A stretch of 28,051 nt of DNA from an uncultured Collinsella sp. (lineage in GTDB: Bacteria; Actinomycetota; Coriobacteriia; Coriobacteriales; Coriobacteriaceae). Where the stretch lies: the NCBI GenBank assembly GCA_902491915.1, contig CABUJL010000009.1:1-28051 (forward strand). Direction: 5' to 3'. Of this stretch, positions 25,797 to 28,051 are shown one piece after another (position 1 is the stretch's first letter; each line of letters starts with the position of its first letter). Below the pieces are notes generated by a model. That model did not search any database and was not told the origin of the DNA. It saw nothing but the letters and a program-made list of their open reading frames with translations. Made by a program: the position numbers and the translations under genes.

Positions 25797-25814
25797 GTCC
25801 GCGCCCCCGCGGAC
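25797..25814 (+). promoter_or_regulatory. Hairpin in the rpmH leader
   Basis: GTCCGCG (25797-25803) and CGCGGAC (25808-25814) form a perfect 7-bp stem with loop CCCC, 28 bases before the rpmH start. It has no T-tract. It may affect translation or mRNA stability. Confidence 0.5.
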
Positions 25815-25842
25815 ACTCGAAATGCAGCAGGAGGAACTTAAG

Positions 25843-25977
25843 ATGAAGCGTACGTATCAGCCTAATAAGCGTAAGCGTGCCAAGACCCATGGCTTCCGTG
25901 CCCGTATGGCCACTAAGGGTGGTCGTGCCGTGCTCGCCCGTCGTCGCGCCAAGGGCCGCAAGCGTCTCACTGTCTAG
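25843..25977 (+). CDS. rpmH: 50S ribosomal protein L34
   Basis: L34 is a small basic protein deep in the large ribosomal subunit. The protein has 44 residues, exactly the usual length: MKRTYQPNKRKRAKTHGFRA at the start, then the conserved RMATKGGRAVLARRRAKGRK and a short end. The open frame extends 20 codons upstream, but the ATG at 25843 has AGGAGG eight bases before it and matches the family start. The gene opens the plus-strand cluster rpmH-rnpA-yidD-yidC-khpB, which diverges from the dnaA operon across the origin-like gap. Confidence 0.98.
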   Translation: MKRTYQPNKRKRAKTHGFRARMATKGGRAVLARRRAKGRKRLTV

Positions 25978-25997
25978 CAGCGATACACACATCTCGC

Positions 25998-26336
25998 ATG
26001 AAGACTATTAAGTCTCGGCAAGATTTCGAGCATGTGTTCAGTCAGGGGCGTCGTTTCAATCACCCTCTGATTCGAATGACCATATGTGAATCGGTTGGCG
26101 AAGGCGACTCCGGAAGGGTCGCCTTCGTTGGTGCTAAACGACTCGGTTGTGCTGTCGTGCGCAACCGATCTAAGCGTGTGATGCGCGAGGCCGCCCGCAG
26201 CTGTGGATTTCCCGTTGCGGGTTATGACATCATCTTGTTCGCGACTCCCAAGACGAGGGTTTCCTCGCCGCAGGAGATGGACAAGGCATTGCGTTCGCTT
26301 ATGAAACGCGCCGGCGTTGCCGGGGAGGAGCGATGA
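25998..26336 (+). CDS. rnpA: Ribonuclease P protein component
   Basis: RnpA is the protein subunit of RNase P, which matures tRNA 5' ends with a catalytic RNA. The protein has 112 residues. It begins MKTIKSRQDFEHVFSQGRRF, has the beta-sheet segment RVAFVGAKRLGCAVVRNR and the family motif NRSKRVMREAAR (the conserved RNR...RNS/K..R loop that binds RNA). It follows rpmH by 20 bp. No clear ribosome site precedes the ATG, so translation may be coupled. Its last four bases overlap the start of yidD (ATGA). The RNase P RNA itself is not in this window. Confidence 0.96.
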   Translation: MKTIKSRQDFEHVFSQGRRFNHPLIRMTICESVGEGDSGRVAFVGAKRLGCAVVRNRSKRVMREAARSCGFPVAGYDIILFATPKTRVSSPQEMDKALRSLMKRAGVAGEER

Positions 26337-26557
26337 GCAATCACGTTTTGCGACGTGTTGCCATCGCTCCTATTCGCATATATCAACAGGTTATTTCGCC
26401 CTTATTGCCTGACGCCTGCATTTATTACCCAACGTGCTCGCAATACGCTATCCAGGCGATTGAGAAGTACGGTGTTTTGAGAGGCTGCTGGCTTGCCGTG
26501 AGGCGCATCGCTCGCTGCAATCCCCTGCACGTCGGCGGTTATGACCCTGTGCCTTAG
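26333..26557 (+). CDS. yidD: Membrane protein insertion efficiency factor YidD
   Basis: YidD is a small membrane-associated protein that helps YidC insert proteins. The protein has 74 residues, typical. It carries the whole family signature: IYQQVISPLLPDACIYYPTC, SQYAIQAIEKYGV, and RIARCNPLHVGGYDPVP, with the conserved Cys residues at YPTCSQY and RCNP. Its ATG overlaps the rnpA stop by four bases (ATGA), which means translational coupling. yidC begins 29 bp downstream. Confidence 0.96.
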   Translation: MSNHVLRRVAIAPIRIYQQVISPLLPDACIYYPTCSQYAIQAIEKYGVLRGCWLAVRRIARCNPLHVGGYDPVP

Positions 26558-26586
26558 CGGGCACTCGCTATCGGAGGAAAACTTAC

Positions 26587-27357
26587 ATGTGGGATTGGAT
26601 CGTTAACATCCTTTTTGAGCTGCTCAAGCTCATCCAGACCTTTGCGGTTGACTGGGGCCTGTCCATCATCATCCTGGTGGTCATCATCCGTCTGCTGCTG
26701 ACGCCGCTTATGCTCAAGTCGACCAAGTCGACGGCTCGCATGCAGGTGCTGCAGCCTAAGATGCTCGAGATCCAGGAGCGCTATGCCGACGATCCCCAGC
26801 GCCAGGCCGAGGAGATGCAGAAGTTCTACAGCGAGAACAAGTTCAACCCCATGGCTGGTTGTTTGCCGCTGTTGATCCAGATGCCTGTCCTGTTCGCCCT
26901 GTTTACGCTGCTGCGTAACCTGCCGAACTACTTTAGCGACGGCACGTTCTCGTTCTTCAACATCCTGCCTGACCTTACCACCACGCCGAGCGCTTCCTTT
27001 GCCGATGGCTTTATGGTTGCGCTGCCTGCGCTGGTTTGCCTGATTCTGTTCGGCGTCTTGACCCTGATTCCGCAGCTGTATATGTCTCGCAATCAGACTG
27101 GTCAGCAGGCCCAGAGCATGCGCATGATGGCCGTCGTCATGACCGTCATGATGCTTTGGATGGGCTGGAGCCTGCCCGTCGGCGTTCTGCTTTACTACGA
27201 TGTGTCTTCTGCCTGGCAAGTTATCCAGCAGATCTTCGTGACGCAGAAGGTTATCGACAAGGCTAAGGCCGATGAGGAGGAGCGCCTCAAGAACGCTCCG
27301 CTGCAGGTCGAGGTTACCCGTCGCGAGAAGAAGCCGCGTCCGCACAAGAAGAAGTAG
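26587..27357 (+). CDS. yidC: Membrane protein insertase YidC
   Basis: YidC/Oxa1 family insertase, which integrates membrane proteins alone or with SecYEG. The protein has 256 residues, the short Gram-positive/actinobacterial form without the large periplasmic domain. It has five hydrophobic segments; the first is about residues 22-40 and contains the conserved Arg35 (VVIIRLLLTPL) that sits in the hydrophilic groove. The next signature is KFNPMAGCLPLLIQMPVLFALF, beginning near residue 94. The C-terminal tail is strongly basic (RREKKPRPHKKK), as in ribosome-binding homologues. No lipobox is present. GGAGGA lies about nine bases before the ATG. It is followed by khpB after 45 bp. Confidence 0.95.
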   Translation: MWDWIVNILFELLKLIQTFAVDWGLSIIILVVIIRLLLTPLMLKSTKSTARMQVLQPKMLEIQERYADDPQRQAEEMQKFYSENKFNPMAGCLPLLIQMPVLFALFTLLRNLPNYFSDGTFSFFNILPDLTTTPSASFADGFMVALPALVCLILFGVLTLIPQLYMSRNQTGQQAQSMRMMAVVMTVMMLWMGWSLPVGVLLYYDVSSAWQVIQQIFVTQKVIDKAKADEEERLKNAPLQVEVTRREKKPRPHKKK

Positions 27358-27402
27358 TCGGGATATCAATCTTATTTAGGTACCTAACTTTTGGAGTACG
27401 TT

Positions 27403-27972
27403 ATGTCTGAAGAGATCATCGAGGATATGCTTGAGGAGGTTGCCCCGCAGATTGCGGGCGATTATCCCGAGATTGCACAGCGCTACAAGGCCGGTGAAGA
27501 GCTGACCGATGAGGAGCTCGACACCATTGCCGATGTTGCGATTTCCATTCTGCGTTCCATCCTTTCGCACTTCGATGCCGCCAACTCTCCTATTGATGAG
27601 TACGAGGGCGACGAGGGCGAGCTGATTTTGGATGTTACGGCTCCTGATCTTGCTGTTCTCATTGGCCGTCATGGCCGTACCCTTGATGCCCTTCAGGTTA
27701 TGTTCTCTTTGCTGGTGAGCCGCAAGCTTGGCTTTAGGTATCCGGTTGTGGTTGACGTTGAGGGCTACAAGAGCCGTCGTCAGGACAAGGTTGCCTCTAT
27801 GGCTCAGTCTGCCGCTGAGCGTGCCATTCGTACTCATAAGAGTGTTTCGCTTCCGCCCATGAATGCCTATGAGCGCCGACTGGTTCATATTGCACTTCGT
27901 GGTAATGATGCCGTCGATACCCATTCTGAGGGTTCTGACCCTGATCGCCATGTGGTGATTGTTGCTCGATAA
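27403..27972 (+). CDS. khpB: RNA-binding protein KhpB (Jag), KH-R3H type
   Basis: KhpB/Jag proteins bind RNA and in Gram-positive bacteria act with KhpA on cell division and elongation; they are nearly always next to yidC. The protein has 189 residues. The N-terminal 75 are acidic and lack the Jag-N domain of Bacillus. The KH domain is at about 75-120, with the GXXG loop GRHG at 88-91 (LIGRHGRTLDALQ). The R3H domain is at about 125-189, with ERRLVHIAL (157-165). The start is the ATG at 27403 with TTGGAG six bases before it. A strong terminator 19 bases after the stop ends the operon. Confidence 0.95.
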   Translation: MSEEIIEDMLEEVAPQIAGDYPEIAQRYKAGEELTDEELDTIADVAISILRSILSHFDAANSPIDEYEGDEGELILDVTAPDLAVLIGRHGRTLDALQVMFSLLVSRKLGFRYPVVVDVEGYKSRRQDKVASMAQSAAERAIRTHKSVSLPPMNAYERRLVHIALRGNDAVDTHSEGSDPDRHVVIVAR

Positions 27973-27990
27973 TCTACTCGAGCTTATGCT

Positions 27991-28022
27991 AAGGGGACGT
28001 GGTTTCCACGTCCCCTTTTTTT
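27991..28022 (+). terminator. Terminator after khpB
   Basis: AAGGGGACGTGG (27991-28002) and CCACGTCCCCTT (28006-28017) form a perfect 12-bp stem with a three-base loop, followed by TTTTTTT. It is the strongest terminator in the window and closes the rpmH-khpB operon. The last 29 bases of the window show nothing recognisable. Confidence 0.95.
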
Positions 28023-28051
28023 GTCAAAAGTTCTCGATACACTGATTTTTG

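Overview
The window is a GC-rich actinobacterial chromosome segment that carries the replication origin. The most likely source is a Coriobacteriia member of the Collinsella type. This rests on the gene order rpmH-rnpA-yidD-yidC-khpB diverging from dnaA-dnaN-recF-dciA-gyrB-gyrA, on DciA (DUF721) as helicase loader, on a Cys-containing ribosomal protein S18, on GTG starts in many replication genes and on the general protein character. The genus is an inference; the class is fairly secure.

Layout. At 1-5433 the minus strand holds the start of an ABC exporter, a Nudix hydrolase, purD, purA and the replicative helicase gene dnaB, whose frame is broken in this sequence. At 5658-7346 lies the rpsF-ssb-rpsR-rplI operon with a leader hairpin and a terminator. 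At 7841-10380 there is a plus-strand island: two tRNA-Ser genes, a dense palindromic element holding an inverted tRNA-Ser fragment, a TRIC-type membrane channel and a secreted, membrane-anchored bactofilin-like protein. At 10509-13835 (minus) are typA, an unrecognised acidic protein, a small two-helix membrane protein and a DUF151 bifunctional-nuclease protein. At 14021-14321 (minus) are tRNA-Ile, tRNA-Ala and a second, identical tRNA-Ile with a shared promoter. From 14498 to 25497 (minus) run gyrA, gyrB, dciA, recF, dnaN, dnaA and an unusual GHKL ATPase / Gln-Pro linker / winged-helix protein. From 25843 onward (plus) are rpmH, rnpA, yidD, yidC and khpB, closed by a terminator.

The origin is most likely split around dnaA. 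A 17-bp sequence occurs exactly in both the dnaA-dnaN gap and the gap upstream of the dnaA operon, and both gaps carry copies of the 9-mer TTTTCAACA. Apart from the 7.8-10.4 kb island, all genes left of this region run on the minus strand and all genes right of it on the plus strand, as expected for transcription codirectional with two departing forks.

The genes form a replication and core-growth neighbourhood: initiation (DnaA), helicase and loader (DnaB, DciA), clamp (DnaN), repair (RecF), supercoiling (GyrAB), SSB, purine synthesis (PurA, PurD), translation (L34, L9, S6, S18, TypA, tRNAs) and membrane insertion (YidC, YidD). The least explained pieces are the GHKL/winged-helix gene next to dnaA, the palindromic tRNA-derived element at 8.1-8.3 kb and the bactofilin-like membrane protein.
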